A stretch of DNA of 64,000 nt from Lineus longissimus. Lineage: Eukaryota > Nemertea > Pilidiophora > Heteronemertea > Lineidae. The stretch covers positions 11,913,501-11,977,500 of the forward strand of contig NC_088310.1 of the NCBI RefSeq assembly GCF_910592395.1, in the 5' to 3' direction. The position numbers and the translations under genes are program-made. The notes under the pieces are model-generated. The model worked only from the letters and a program-made list of their open reading frames with translations, searched no databases and was not told the DNA's origin. How positions within the stretch are numbered: position 1 is the stretch's first letter; each line of letters begins with the position of its first letter. Shown here in pieces: positions 12,194-24,410 of this stretch.

Positions 12194-14974
12194 CATAGGA
12201 TTGACTGTTACATTCATGACTGTGTCCACGTTATTTTCCCAATCATGCTTTTATAACTTCCGAATCTGTGGTATGGTGGTAATAGAGCGTCGGGCAGATG
12301 GTCGTAGATTGTGCTCTTGGAAGGATCATCGCTTCACTCCCGCGCCCACAGGCAAACACCTTATCCTAGCTATTTCACAAGAGCATAAATCATGCCAGGA
12401 GGGTTGACCTACGAAGGAGCAGCATCATATGATGGCCAGTGCTAGTCCTAGTTTTTGTTGTTGCAAATATTAAACTTAACCCATGGTTTATTTATCAAAT
12501 ACTGATATCCAGCTCCGAAACCATGCCTACTGCATTCCCTTTCATATTTACATGGCTACAATTTTCCTCTATCTGTCAATTCGGTATTGTTAATGTTTAT
12601 TTGCTTAATGTGTGCTTCTAGAGGAATGACTGTGAAAACTCTACCGTTGATGCTCGGATACATCATGAGACATGTAAGATCTCACTTTGGACAATTCGGT
12701 ATTTTGCGCCCCTGTAGCGAATTTTGTTAACTAATTCCATCAATGGAATGTGACGTCACAAATACATTAGTGGGTATAATTTGGATAATTTCACTACGGG
12801 GTGTTTCTCACCAGACCTCATCGCCCCGGGGCATCAACTTTGTCTACGCAAAAGAGGTTTCATACACAGACTCCCTGCTTGGTTTCACCAATGAAATAGA
12901 ATATGATAAAGGGTCCACGTGTAGGCTATTCCGCATACAAAAACCGGCAGTGCATTGAGATGAGTTATAGCGAGGATTGATTCCGATATACGAGGTTTAT
13001 CAGTGTATACCTCAGGCGACTCTGAGAAATTTGAATTTGAAGGGGCAATGAAACTTAGTTACCATGGAAGGCCTAAACTAGCCTTATAAATTATTTTTAG
13101 CAAGGTCTGTCTCTGGAAAATCGAAGTAAGCTTTATTTGTTTATCCGCAAAAGTGAAGTGAACTAGGTTGCGTCATTTCCAGTGAGAACTGAATTGAACT
13201 TCCATCCAGATATTCGGTACCAGTCGGCCCTGGCCTCAACACTCAACAATGAGAAACATAGCAGAAGTCTTCATCAAACATAAACCACAGCATCCAACAT
13301 TTGAAAGCAGTGAACCTTATTCGTAGTTACTTGACGAGGATCTTTCTTACATGAAGTTCCTCAGATATCCTTGTTACCGACAAATTGTAGAAAATGTATC
13401 GCCTGGTCGTATGTATTGACGTCATTTTGTTTAAATGACATGCAAACGTTAACCAATAAAAACAGTATTCATTGAACCTTACATGTGATTGGGGTCCTCG
13501 AAACTCTTTATGAATGAAAGCCCAAAACTTCCCTTATTTGTATAAGAGGATCCAAAAAGCCCTCTATTTAATGCCTAAAGTGTTTATTTTTTATCACACA
13601 AAGACTCCACAGTCGATGTATTTATTCTATAACAGTACGAGGTGAACTGCTTCATCTACGTGAAAAGGCTGGTTATAAAGATTCAGATCTTGAATATCAA
13701 GCCTTTGTTGCTCTTTTCCCGCCCAAACAACAAGGCACTCATATAGCTGATTCACTGTATATACATGACAGCTCGAGTTTTCCATAAAATAAACATGGGA
13801 TTTGAAGGAGGCGAGCACACATATCGACCCAATTCATGCACGGTGACGAGGTACTCCACATGCTTATTTCGATGCTCTTTTCTCCGGCGAGTACTTCAAC
13901 CGCGGCATTTTCCAGGGTGCCGATACTAATATGACTTTCATACCGTTATAGAATATTTTCCCAAAATTCACCTGGCACTTTAAAAGCTCTGTCAATATAT
14001 TTGACACAGTTTTAATTTCAGTTTTAGTTGTAAAACACTCTCTTAAATTTCAACAAGCGGCAATTAGAACACACGTGTTACGTTAAAATGTAAAACGTAC
14101 CTTCATGTTCGACGTTAGACATTTCAATGGTCGCTCGAGTGCCCCATTTCCATTTACCTTTTCGCAGCTGCAGCCTGTTAAGCCCACAGACCCTCCGAGA
14201 TATTTGGTGAACAATAAAAGCAGCATGAAACACGACTATGCGTCCGCAAATAACGAGAGTGCTCTCCCTGCTAAGTCGTTTTCATTTTTAGAGCTGTCCG
14301 AAAGTAGTCACTGTTGAGACTACTCTGGTTCCTTTGAAGCTAATTTAAAGCGACCCGTTGTCAGGCGTGGCAGAAGAAATATCAAATGTCGCTGACAAGC
14401 TAGTAGGCGCAATTCAGACACACCACTGCAGACACTTTACCTGTCTTTGGCGAGCGTGAGCCGTGGTCAATATGTGCTAAGTATGTAAGGGATCTTAGAT
14501 CCTTTCGAGTTTTTATTCAGAAAATGATATGTGTAAGATAGTACATTAAGTTATGGTTCCTGCAACAAGGCAGCTGAATCGGTCATCGGTGAACAATAGG
14601 TAGAAAAATTATTGCACAAAATAGTGTCACACCGAAGTGTGCATGAAACCAATGCCAGTAAAATAATACATATATTCAATGCTAATATGGCAAATAATAG
14701 CCAATCCGGAAACCTGCATTTTGCGCCCAGGAACTGCATGATTAACACGGTTGAGAGCAACTGTTGGAGAAATGGTCCCTCAAGTTCCTGACCTATATTC
14801 TATTGACTCTTGAGAAAACCCTCGGTCTCCAGTCTGCAATCAACATGCATTTTCTGCCCGCCGGGTCTTTAACATCCTATATTAAAGAAGCCAGAGTACC
14901 GGTACGTTTCGTTTTGTGGCTTTGTGTCGGCTGATACTCGGACCACACAATGCGGATGACATTGCGGATGTTTG

Positions 14975-15000
14975 TTTCTTTTTCTTTTTCTTTTTCTTTC
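14975..15000 (+). repeat. (TTTTTC)n simple repeat
   Basis: About four tandem units of a TTTTTC-like hexamer; a short polypyrimidine microsatellite. Confidence 0.85.
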
Positions 15001-15306
15001 TATCGATATAGTATCCGCAGACTTACATGACTTAAAGGAAGAGTCGGCTTTTTATTGCAGTATGTTTCTGCTTCTTCTGGTTAATCAGTGAACTATTTTT
15101 CTGAACGTATTCGATGATTTTCCAACTTTGTTTCATCTTTTAGTTAGTAGAAAAACGCGTTATTTTAAGTACGCACAAGAAACCTTTCCCGCCCAAGTGA
15201 GTGCACACCAAGATCGGAGTTCACGTCAGCCCGCTATGCCGACGCAACGTCATTTCAATTTCGTTGCAGTAGCAGGGTAATACAGCGGCATCAGCGTGGC
15301 GCCGTG

Positions 15307-16049
15307 CGGCTGTTATAAAACGCGGATTCCGCGGAAATCCTCGCGGATTCCGCGGAAATCCTCGGAAAAATCACAAAGCCACCAGTAAATACGCGCATGA
15401 TATTTAATGATAATTATATTATACAAATAACAACATAAATCATAAATCGGAGGCAAGAACTACCAGTTATCTGCACATTTCATCGGTCAGATTTTAATCC
15501 TCTGGAGCGCCATTCATGCCATTCCGATCGACTCTTCCCTCTTTTTTTCTTGGTGTTGATAAACTTTGCATGTTATCTTCGACACCACTGTGGTTCCTTC
15601 CCTAACGGAACACATTACGAGGCTGCTTTCAAGTGTGATTGATGCCCGGATTGATGTACGTTACGGTATATGCCTCCTTCAAATATAAGTCGATGACGAA
15701 CTGAATTCTGGTCTACGAAAATGTTTTAGGACAATCTCCTTGCAGCTCGAACCTAACCAACCATATGCGACTGCACATCGGAGTCTATTTTAAGCAATCA
15801 CAAAAACTTACTTCGCGGCCCGTCTAGAGTATAAGTTTACTTCAAACTACAAGGTGCTTGTGATTTACGGCGCATACAGCGCACCATATAACGGGGATTC
15901 CCAAAGACCTTGTCACCAGGAGTACTTCATGCACACAACAATGCACACTACTAATATGAAAAACTCTCACCTGCGGTTCAGGTAGCCACCCTGTAGCCAA
16001 GTTAGATTTTTCCGCGGATTTCCGCGGAATCCGCGTTTTATAACAGCCG
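15307..16049. mobile_element. 743-bp non-autonomous DNA transposon with long terminal inverted repeats
   Basis: The left end reads CGGCTGTTATAAAACGCGG at 15307, and the right end is its exact inverse at 16031-16049. The inverted repeat continues through ATTCCGCGGAAATCC for about 35 bp in total. The left end also has an extra copy of a 19-bp CGCGGATTCCGCGGAAATC block. Flanking GGCGCCGTG (15298-15306) and GGCGCCGTC (16050-16058) look like a 9-bp target-site duplication with one change, which fits Mutator-like elements; an 8-bp reading would fit hAT. No transposase is encoded. The well-preserved ends suggest a fairly young insertion. Confidence 0.88.
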
Positions 16050-16058
16050 GGCGCCGTC

Positions 16059-18098
16059 GTGTAGATTTCCCTCTCCGCACAGCGCGTCACCGTGCATCGA
16101 TCCGCATAAAATCTTCACGGAGGCCTCACTCGGGTCCAGTCGGAAGCAAAATCGGAAGAAAGCGTGTTAATTCAATCATTTTTTTTGAATACATGTATTT
16201 CCATTTTGTGTGCTATTCAATGATGAGAATTGCGACTGTGGAATTGAAGGTGACTGGGCAGCCACCGACAGCTTGGTAATAATGCCCTTTATAAATAATA
16301 ATAACAATGGTCCTTTAAAAGTCTGTTTTGCATTTATGGAATCTATTTTTTTTCCCTGAATAGGGCGTGATAATTTGAATTAGGAATTAGGAAGTTTACT
16401 TGACATAAATATTGACAGCTTAACCAAGAACTCATACTTGCCATGAGATTGTGGAATTCAAGAATGCGAATGTGACCTCTTATATCCGTGATTAGAGTAT
16501 GTATTATTGTTAAGACCTCTGAGACATGATGTGGTAGATTTTACATCTAACTGTTGGTGATGTGTGATCGAGACCGTATTATATAGGTTTACCTGCTGTA
16601 CATCATTGCATGATTCGTTGGATGAGGAAGGGTTTCCGTGATAGCTTCTTCTAACTAATGGAATGCTTCAGTGCCCCGTGAATTTCCCAGGACAACAAAA
16701 AATCTGACAGTTTTCTAAATACTGGTCAGAAATTTGTTTTGGAATACTTTTCTCGCCACCAAATGCACTCGAGTGACGCGCTTTGCATCATCAGCCTATA
16801 TAATACAGCGCAACGTCATTGGCAATGTGGTCGTACGTAGTATTGGGTAATCAAAGACTAATGATGACGTCACACTCATCCCCCATTGCGCTCCTTGCAG
16901 CGATCCTCTAAATTTGGATCGAAGCATTCGCTACTCGCAAACAGTCTAAGAAATTCGATAGTTTGGTAGAGATTTTGAATCTTCAATTGATATGCAACCT
17001 CATGATATACCGACTGGAGCAGCCGGCATTAAATCAACGTTGCAGATAGACTCTCACCTGAAAGACAATCAGTCTCCCCCCCCCCCAAAAAAAACACCTG
17101 CGTCTGCGCTGTTCTCCGGAATTCAATGAACAAGTATCAATCTGATTGCTGGCTTTTGTCAGGTGACGAATGGGGTATGCAATAACTTGTCTTCCGAATC
17201 ACAATTTTGCAATTCCATATGCATAAAAATGGGTGATCCGGTGCCAAGCGGCCCAGAAGTGTATTTTTTTGTACATGTGGGATTAGATTAAGTTTAAAAA
17301 TTATAAATTGGTGATGTTTGTTTTTTTCCTTTCCATTCATACACTGCATTTGGTAGCAACTAAGAGCAGGACCTACAGTGAACATATTCTGTCATTCCTT
17401 CGTCGTTTTGGGCCCTGAGCGTGATCGACAAGTTAGCAAAGAAGCCATCATGTTGACAACTGCAATCCTGGCATGACTTGACAGCTAGCTTTGTAGCCCT
17501 TTCGCACGACTAAGTACGTAGCCGATCTATGAGGGGTCATATCAATGTAAAGGAGTTATATCATACGAAAAATTCTAAAGTTCCTTCCACGAGGAACGTA
17601 AGTCGACTTGTGCGCACCGCGATAATGACTTTGCGCAAGACCTGATGACACCGGACCTCCCTGCCACAATTGATAACCCTTCTGCTTTGCATCAGTTACG
17701 TGCGACGCGCGAGTTGTTCGCTCTCTTTTTTACTAACATTGCGCGTCGGTGATGCACTACTGCCACTGAAGCGATTAAAGGGATGTCAGTTGTGATGTGT
17801 ACTGTACTTCGTAGTCTGGCATTCGAAGGCTATAAACGGCCAATCAAAATCCAAGATAGCAGTAAAACATGCCATTAAACAGTCAGTAGAAAGCATTTTT
17901 TAAATCATTCGAAAAATTTACCTGCTAGAATTAAAACTGACAAAAAAAGTTGTGCAGAATGATTGCCACATTAAATACATTGAGCATTCAAATCGGCCTG
18001 GTTCAGGGAACAAAGGTCTTGGCGCCAAAAGCAGACGTCGGCCATGTTGGCGAAAATTACCTCATACCATGTAAATTTCAAGAAATACATCAATTCAA
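16059..18098. other. Intergenic, no gene recognised
   Basis: A C11A8 run at 17076-17094 and a TGACGTCA palindrome near 16865 are the only distinctive items. No coding signal. Confidence 0.5.
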
Positions 18099-18816
18099 GA
18101 TCTCACGAACCGGTGCGGAAGCCAGACCTTCCTGCCTCCAAAAATGACGCGACGTCATTTCATGCATACCCCTGTTCCAGCAGGTTTGGACTTGGCAGTA
18201 CCGTACTCTCACACAAACCTATACATTTCTGAACAGCTTACCACTTCTAGAATACATCTGGCCAAGTTTCAACGTCGTCTGGACATACAGTCATGCATAG
18301 ACTGATGCAGCACAAGGCATGAGACACCCTGTATGATAACGCAAGTTTGAACTATTTCACCTTTATGTCTGTAACCTTCAAGATTAACAAGGATGGTGAA
18401 AAAATATTTTCATACACATCTACTCATCACCTTGAGAAAGCCAACTGACAACTATTTAATTCTTTTATATGAAAATAGGCTGTGGTTGCGGCTTGTGTTT
18501 GAGTTTTTTGCCCTCGATATTTTAACTTGAGAACATGTGCAATCTCACAGGAACCAGTTAATGTCAACATCCTGTTGAGCTATAAATAGCATGCGGGACC
18601 TGCTCACCGCGTAAGTGCACAGAAGAAACTGGTATTTTCCTCAAGTAAACGCCAGAGCTACCTCTTCACAAAATACCTCGGACATTTACATTTGAACAAG
18701 TAGCAATAGGGATAGAGCATGCCCATCTGTATACATGGTAATCACTCGAGATTGAAGAACTGTTTTTTTGGGAGGGTACAATCCGGACCTGATTACCATT
18801 GGCTAGTGAGACCCAA
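18099..18816 (+). mobile_element. Non-autonomous DNA transposon, family B copy 1
   Basis: Alignable, in opposite orientation, over nearly its whole length with 40177-41332. Shared blocks include ATGACGCGACGTCATTTCAT, GAGAACATGTGCAATCTCAC, ATAGCATGC, and CAAGTAGCAATAGGGATAGA. The ends are GATCTCACGAACCGG on the left and GGCTAGTGAGACC on the right; these are imperfect inverted repeats of each other (consensus GGTCTCACTAGCC). There is no transposase frame. The copies differ at many positions, so the family is old. No convincing target-site duplication was found. Confidence 0.8.
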
Positions 18817-21800
18817 GGAGTCGCCGACGGTCGGGCATCTGCAAACAGGACGCACTTTGTCGCAACAGATGTCGTTGATGACGTAATATTCAATCTCATG
18901 ACCTCATATCATGTAGTTTTTTTTGGTGGGAATGCCCAATCAAACATAAATGATATATCCACTCGGAAGTTTCTCGGTCGTTTTAAATTCTCACTATGGT
19001 TACAGCAGTAAAGCTCTGATATACATACTCTTTAATTCAAATTTTTCATGCACTTCAGAGCAGAGACACATTTTTAGGTCGTGGACGATGACATAATTCG
19101 CAAGTATCGTTTATGAATGTAATTTCATATTACTATCTGTGCACAGTTAAGGATTGAAATATGCTGTTTTCTTACATGTGAACACCAGGCATGGATGATT
19201 ATAAGACACTGCGAAAGGCACAATCGATTCAACGGCTTGCCAATTGTGTGATGAACACATTTTGGCCAACTACTGTCAGACATTTCTATGGAATGTTTCT
19301 GCGTGGGTAAGAAGTCACCATCCTTCCCAGTCCTTAAAATTCTTTATTGATAGAAAACAAAACGTTTTGTTTTATGACGGTCTACCGACATTTCGTAATT
19401 CGAAACGAGGAGAGGCCCCGGCCGGATGTAAAAGATATAATGCCAAGAACCTTTTTTTCCGCACCAATTCAGAAAAAAGGAAACACATTGATTCAATATT
19501 AAAATGGCAATTTATTGGTTGGATAATTGATAGATTATGACAATTGTTCAGCTAAATCAAGCACCATATCTTGATCAATCCATTCCATTCACTCAAACGA
19601 TAGACCTTTGGTCATAAAATTCTGATTTTGAAATAGTTTTGATATTCAGCAATGATTATCATTGTACATGTAGGCACCGGCCGTGAGACGGAAGTATTAT
19701 TCAATGTGAATGTATTCCTCCGAACATGAAACTGCGTGCCGGCTGATATGAATTTCCTGAAATAATCTATATGCAAGCAAAGTGTCTAACCCTTTCTGTG
19801 CACTTCAAAACTGAAACCAATGATCACAACTAGACGACTGAAACAAATGCTCACAATGATGTTATAGTTTAACTATGGCCAATGATCAGACCTTGTAAAA
19901 GAGAGCGAAAACACAGTTTAGGTTTCTCGAAAGTTGAAAACGAACGAGTGCAAGAAAGTTCAACATCAAATGGTATCCGATTATAATGTCTCTCGGCCGG
20001 GCCGTACATAAAGCATTTTTCTAATTATCACCTTGGTAAATTTTAATTGGCAAATAGGTGTCTTTTTTATAGAAAATACGTATATTTTCTATCAATTGCC
20101 AAACAAATGTACTGCCCTCAAAAATATTACAATGATCCAAATTCCGTTAAAAATACATTAATAACAATTCACCCTAAGAGCGAAATTTGTTGCGAAATAC
20201 ACACAATGCACATAAATGGCTTTAATTAGCACTCTAAAGTATTTTGACAATTGACGTCAATTCAGAAACATACAGAAAGACGAGACCTGCCTTTTGAAAT
20301 GTCATTGTCAATTGTCAATGTCAATTCGTTTAAACCCATGAGAAGTGTTTCATCGAACGCTTGTTAATACGTGCTATATAGACAATCAACTTAACGAAAC
20401 GCATAAATGACATATCTGGATGAGTGGTGTACTATGGCTTCTTCATTATGTTCCATATTTTGTCAAACTAATTCGGTTATCAGAAACAGACATGAATTAA
20501 AAAAACAACTTTTCTTACTTTGTATCAAACATTTCTTATACAGTCAAGACAGCTATCGCAAGTAACATTGGTTGGCAGTTAATACCTCAAATGATACAAT
20601 ACTATCATGCTTGTAGTCCATTTTGTATTATGCGACGGTTCCCTGTACCCAAGGATATCAGCGGTATTGAAGGAAACACTGGAACGAATGTGTTTTTTCA
20701 AATAGATCTGGCCATAGGTTCTTGGCTGACCTCGTGTCACTAAATAGTGTGCACTAATAGTATTGTTACACAGCCCTGGGCAGCCATCTTCAGTTGACAC
20801 CGTGACAGAGTTATACTCTGTTTCTTCAGCATGGATTAACCGAAAATAATCAGCGTTCAACTAAGTACCTTTGGTCAGAACGATGAAAAGCACTTTGCAC
20901 GATTGTAAACATCATATCAAAGTAACTAGCCCCCTAAATCATTGGTAATATTTTCTAAAGTGTTCATTGCAATGGGATGATAATTATAGGATATCATAAC
21001 TATTCCGAGGCTCAATGGTGAAAAGGACAGGGGCATAGCTATTGTCACGCATGAACGATACTAACAATCGAATGAAAACTATCATCTGCAACTGTCATCG
21101 CATTGCCATGCTTACATTAGAAAATATTACCACTGATCTCATAGGGGAGCTTACTTATTTTAAGTAGGTATGTTTTGTTCCTGGACATCGCAGTGAAGGC
21201 GGTCAGCCTGCATTGCCATTATACTTTCTGCAAAACAAAGATTATGAGAGGAGTATATACGTAGGCTCTTAGCGTAAGCGAGTTTTGGACACTGCACAAT
21301 ACTTACAGACAGGAACCGGTATGCAAAAAGTTCAATTGATTGTTAAAATTGATGGATACTATAACGCATCTCTGTTAGAAGCACGTCTCTCATCAGGATA
21401 TATATGGTCAATCCAGCAAGAGTTGGACACTGGCCGGTGAGTCTAAACCGTGTTCTTGAGTGACAAGTGATGAAATGTTTGGCCGACATCATACCTCCAC
21501 CGCATAAACACGCAGTGCTGTTTGTCATCAGAAGCCTACCTAAATGTGCAACATTGTCCCCAACAAGGTATCATAATGCGATTGTTGAAACAACTGAAGC
21601 AGCAGAAGAAAGACAGTCAATTGGTCGCTGATTTAGCATTACCATACATTTGACTATGTCCATATTTGTCGATATTCTTGGTTGAAATCAATAAGCCTAC
21701 TTTACGTGTAGAAGTACTTTTTTCTCACAGTCACTCCCATATGAAAACAAATTCTCTGGCTGTGTTATAGTAACTCTACAGTCAATTCGGTGCATCTTAT

Positions 21801-22650
21801 CTCTTGATCTGGTCACAGGAGTTATATGAGGTGTACATTCATTTTATACAATATAGGTTTATAATTTGAACTATTTACACATGAGACGGGCGAGACACGC
21901 GAGTACCGATAAGATTGCTTTGATTATCGAATATGTTGGGTTTTTTTTACCAGAGAATAGGGCACAGGATGTTCTACTGGCTTGGGTAATTGTATCTTAC
22001 GACCCTTACAACGCTGTTATGATGTGTGTCCGGCTTGAGAGGAGGGGGTTATGACTGCATGTTTGTTGCTTAGTGTGTTCTTTCTTCTTTTTGAAGCAAT
22101 ATGTTTCAAAATCATTGTGAAGGCGACTGATTCTGACCCTTCACTTCATTCAGTGTGCCTATTCGTAACCAACAAATTGGCTTCAGATGGAAACCAATTC
22201 GATGAATCGATATGTGATCATACCAATAATGAACATCATTTAACCGAATTTAAGTATAAGCAGGTACAAAGAGTATTCACTATCGAAGATTCAAGACGAA
22301 TACATTTGATACCGGTGACTTTGTTTTTACGATACTTTTCAGTGCAGCATGCTACCAAGCCTACCTAATGGGAAGGATGAAAACATTTTCATGTACAGTA
22401 AGTTGAACCGGGTTCATAAATGCCTACTTCGAATAGTTAATGATTCTCCTAGTTCTTGGAAATGTTTTAACACCATGATACCTATTTGATCAGGTCGGTG
22501 GTCATCAGATTAACCAAGCATAAACGGTCATCAATGTTCATCGGCATTCAATCCAAGTAAATAAATCAAAAGGCTGTAAAAACAGCCTCTCATATTGCAC
22601 TTTATCAGCAGTTCAAAAGTATTTGATTAGTCAGTCAAAAGTCATAAACC
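18817..22650. other. 3' flank of SIX1/2, no gene recognised
   Basis: Probably includes the SIX1/2 3' UTR, whose end I cannot place. A small cluster of TGTCAATT/TGACGTCA words lies at 20243-20330, including the CRE-like palindrome TGACGTCA at 20252-20259. Otherwise no gene, RNA or repeat supported. Confidence 0.5.
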
Positions 22651-22809
22651 TCAATCACCACCCTTTTCAGATGAACAAACAGAGCCATCCAAGCTAAGCT
22701 GCCTCGATGAGCCAGCACCCGTGACGGTAGCTTCCACTGGCTGGCCCTTAGCTGTAGCTTGGCTCCCCGCAGAAGGAGGTGGGCCCGTGACCGAGGTCTC
22801 CAACCACCG
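22651..22809 (-). other. In-frame open extension after the SIX1/2 stop codon
   Basis: After the TGA at 22812-22810 the same frame stays open for 52 sense codons and stops at TGA (22653-22651). The stretch is GC-rich compared with its surroundings and would encode a Ser/Gly/Pro/Thr-rich tail beginning RWLETSVTGPPPSAG and ending SEKGGD. The first stop is followed by CGG. TGA-CGG is a known leaky context in some plant RNA viruses, where a downstream stem-loop helps. Here GGTGG (22808-22804) could pair with CCACC (22782-22778), enclosing a small GACC/GGTC pairing. Alternatives are ordinary 3' UTR, a recent nonsense change, or an error in the stop codon. Confidence 0.35.
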
Positions 22810-23068
22810 TCACAAGGCGTGGTAATCCGACAGCATCCCCGTCACGTCAGTCGTTCCATTGTGGTGGCTCATATTGGGAGGACTCCCACTTTGTTGCATA
22901 ATCTGTATCATATTTTGTTGTGTTTTCTGCAGATCAGAGAACAATGTTTCGGAAGCAATTTCGTCAATGTGGGTCTGCCCATCTCCGCAGTCAGAACTAT
23001 CATCTTCCATCATTGCCTTGTCGAGCTCCGCTGCGGCCGAAGCCAGTCCGCCTGTTCCAGTCCCATCT
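22810..23068 (-). CDS. six1/2: SIX1/2 homeobox transcription factor, exon 2 (C-terminal tail)
   Basis: The acceptor is TTTCAG|AGATGG. Its first base completes codon 200 (AG|A, Arg), giving the join KD-R-DGTGTGG. Exon 2 adds 85 residues and ends SDYHAL-TGA, for a spliced protein of 285 aa (human SIX1 is 284). The tail starts with a Gly/Ala-rich linker (201-213), then an acidic serine-rich patch MMEDDSSDCGDG (219-230), then a Leu/Ile/Gln-rich segment LFSDLQKTQQNMIQIMQQ (242-259) that could be amphipathic. This resembles an activation region, but that is inference. The tail has no similarity I recognise to vertebrate SIX1/SIX2 C-termini, as expected for the fast-evolving part of the protein. Evidence for the exon is the matching splice phase, the clean acceptor, the correct total length and the high local GC. 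No AATAAA-type signal on the minus strand was found in the next 3 kb, so the 3' UTR end is undefined. Confidence 0.87.
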
Positions 23069-23858
23069 CTGAAAGACACAGAACACAAACATTGGTTAGT
23101 CACAAGTGCTAGGTAAATTCCCATTAGTGGTCAATCATTGTCGAACTGTCATTGACAGGAACAAATCTGTTAAGAAATGATAAAACACTTCAAGATGTGC
23201 CGCTCTGAATTCGATGTCAATTATCTGCTAGAAACAAAGAAACGGTGAGTAGTTGGACCTTTGTGTAATTAAGTCACCATTTGGAATACATTTCACTGAT
23301 CACTGATCAGAATCTTTCCAGGAGCGAATGCCATGATGCTCCACGTGCAGGCTGGCAGGGGTGCAACCATGGCCTTTGGATTATTTCACACCAAGACTGA
23401 GTGTATTTTTGGAACGATACAAAGCCCTAGCTTCTGTTTGGGAGGAAATAATTTGCGGGGGTGAAATAAATCGCAGGCATTGAAGATACCAGCATGGAAG
23501 GGGCAAACATCAGGGCAGCTATGACCTTTTTTTGAACGTGCTATTGGATGAGCTAGATTTGCTAGTGCAACCGATACATCTAACAGATCAATATTGACAT
23601 AACATTATTGGTCATAGTCTATTTCTAGTCTAAGATACCAGAAAAACTGACATCAGAGAGTCCTACATAGTGTTGTGCATAGTTTAGTACCTTAAAAAAT
23701 TCGAGTGCACAGTCAGTAGTTAGTGTGGATGGTACTTCAGAGGCAAACCCATGCCATCGACCTTGGTACTTCACAAGTGAGCAATCACCTGACCTGTGTC
23801 GAATAGGTAATGTGTGAGCCGGGTGACAGACATTTTGTTACCAATGCAATGAGCTTTA

Positions 23859-24410
23859 TTTAACAAGAGGGCCCAAAAAAAAGGAATCCCTGTCATAATT
23901 GTCTACTGTGGCCCTAAAAATAATGTTCCACTTGACATGAAAAATAATCAGATTGGCAAACTTGCAATTTGACGTCAAAATGAGCTTGCATGGCACTATC
24001 TTCTTCACCATGCCAAAAAATCATTTCTTTAAGACCAGTACAAAACTTAAATTTTGAGAGGTTTAGCAGGCTAAAAGCCCGAAAAACCAAGTTTTCAGAG
24101 CTGTAGGAGCTTCTGATGACATTTTTGTTGAGTGTCATTATGGGGTAAACAAACAACAAAGTGTGAAAATCGTGTGATTTTTGAGGAAATTTCCAAAAAC
24201 CCTGGATAAAAAAATGCATTGTTTTTCCAACTGTATTCTTCGATAACGCATGAAACATTGATCCAACAGAAACGCCACCTCCCGAGCCTTTATCAGCATA
24301 CAGTTGGCTAACTTTTCTGGCAGATAATTCCTGAAAATTCTGAGAAAACAGCTTGAAATTTTATTTGATTTGCGGCACTTTTGACTTGGGGAGCCCCATT
24401 TTATCACACA
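23859..24410 (+). repeat. Possible interspersed repeat in SIX1/2 intron
   Basis: Begins AACAAGAGGGCCCAAAAAA, a start that I recall from repeats in several marine invertebrate genomes, and continues with text that ends near CTTGGGGAGCCCC. No second copy is visible in this window, so the call rests on resemblance and memory only. Confidence 0.2.

Larger units (their letters stand above)
11251..15297. other. Intergenic with low-complexity tracts
   Basis: No gene recognised. Overlapping open frames up to 107 codons at 11728-12079 have no domain. Contains the G-tract at 12166 and the pyrimidine repeat at 14975. Confidence 0.5.

Noticed and set aside
22759-23116. Plus-strand open frames of 117 and 85 codons
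   Set aside because: They are antisense to SIX1/2 exon 2 and owe their openness to its coding composition.
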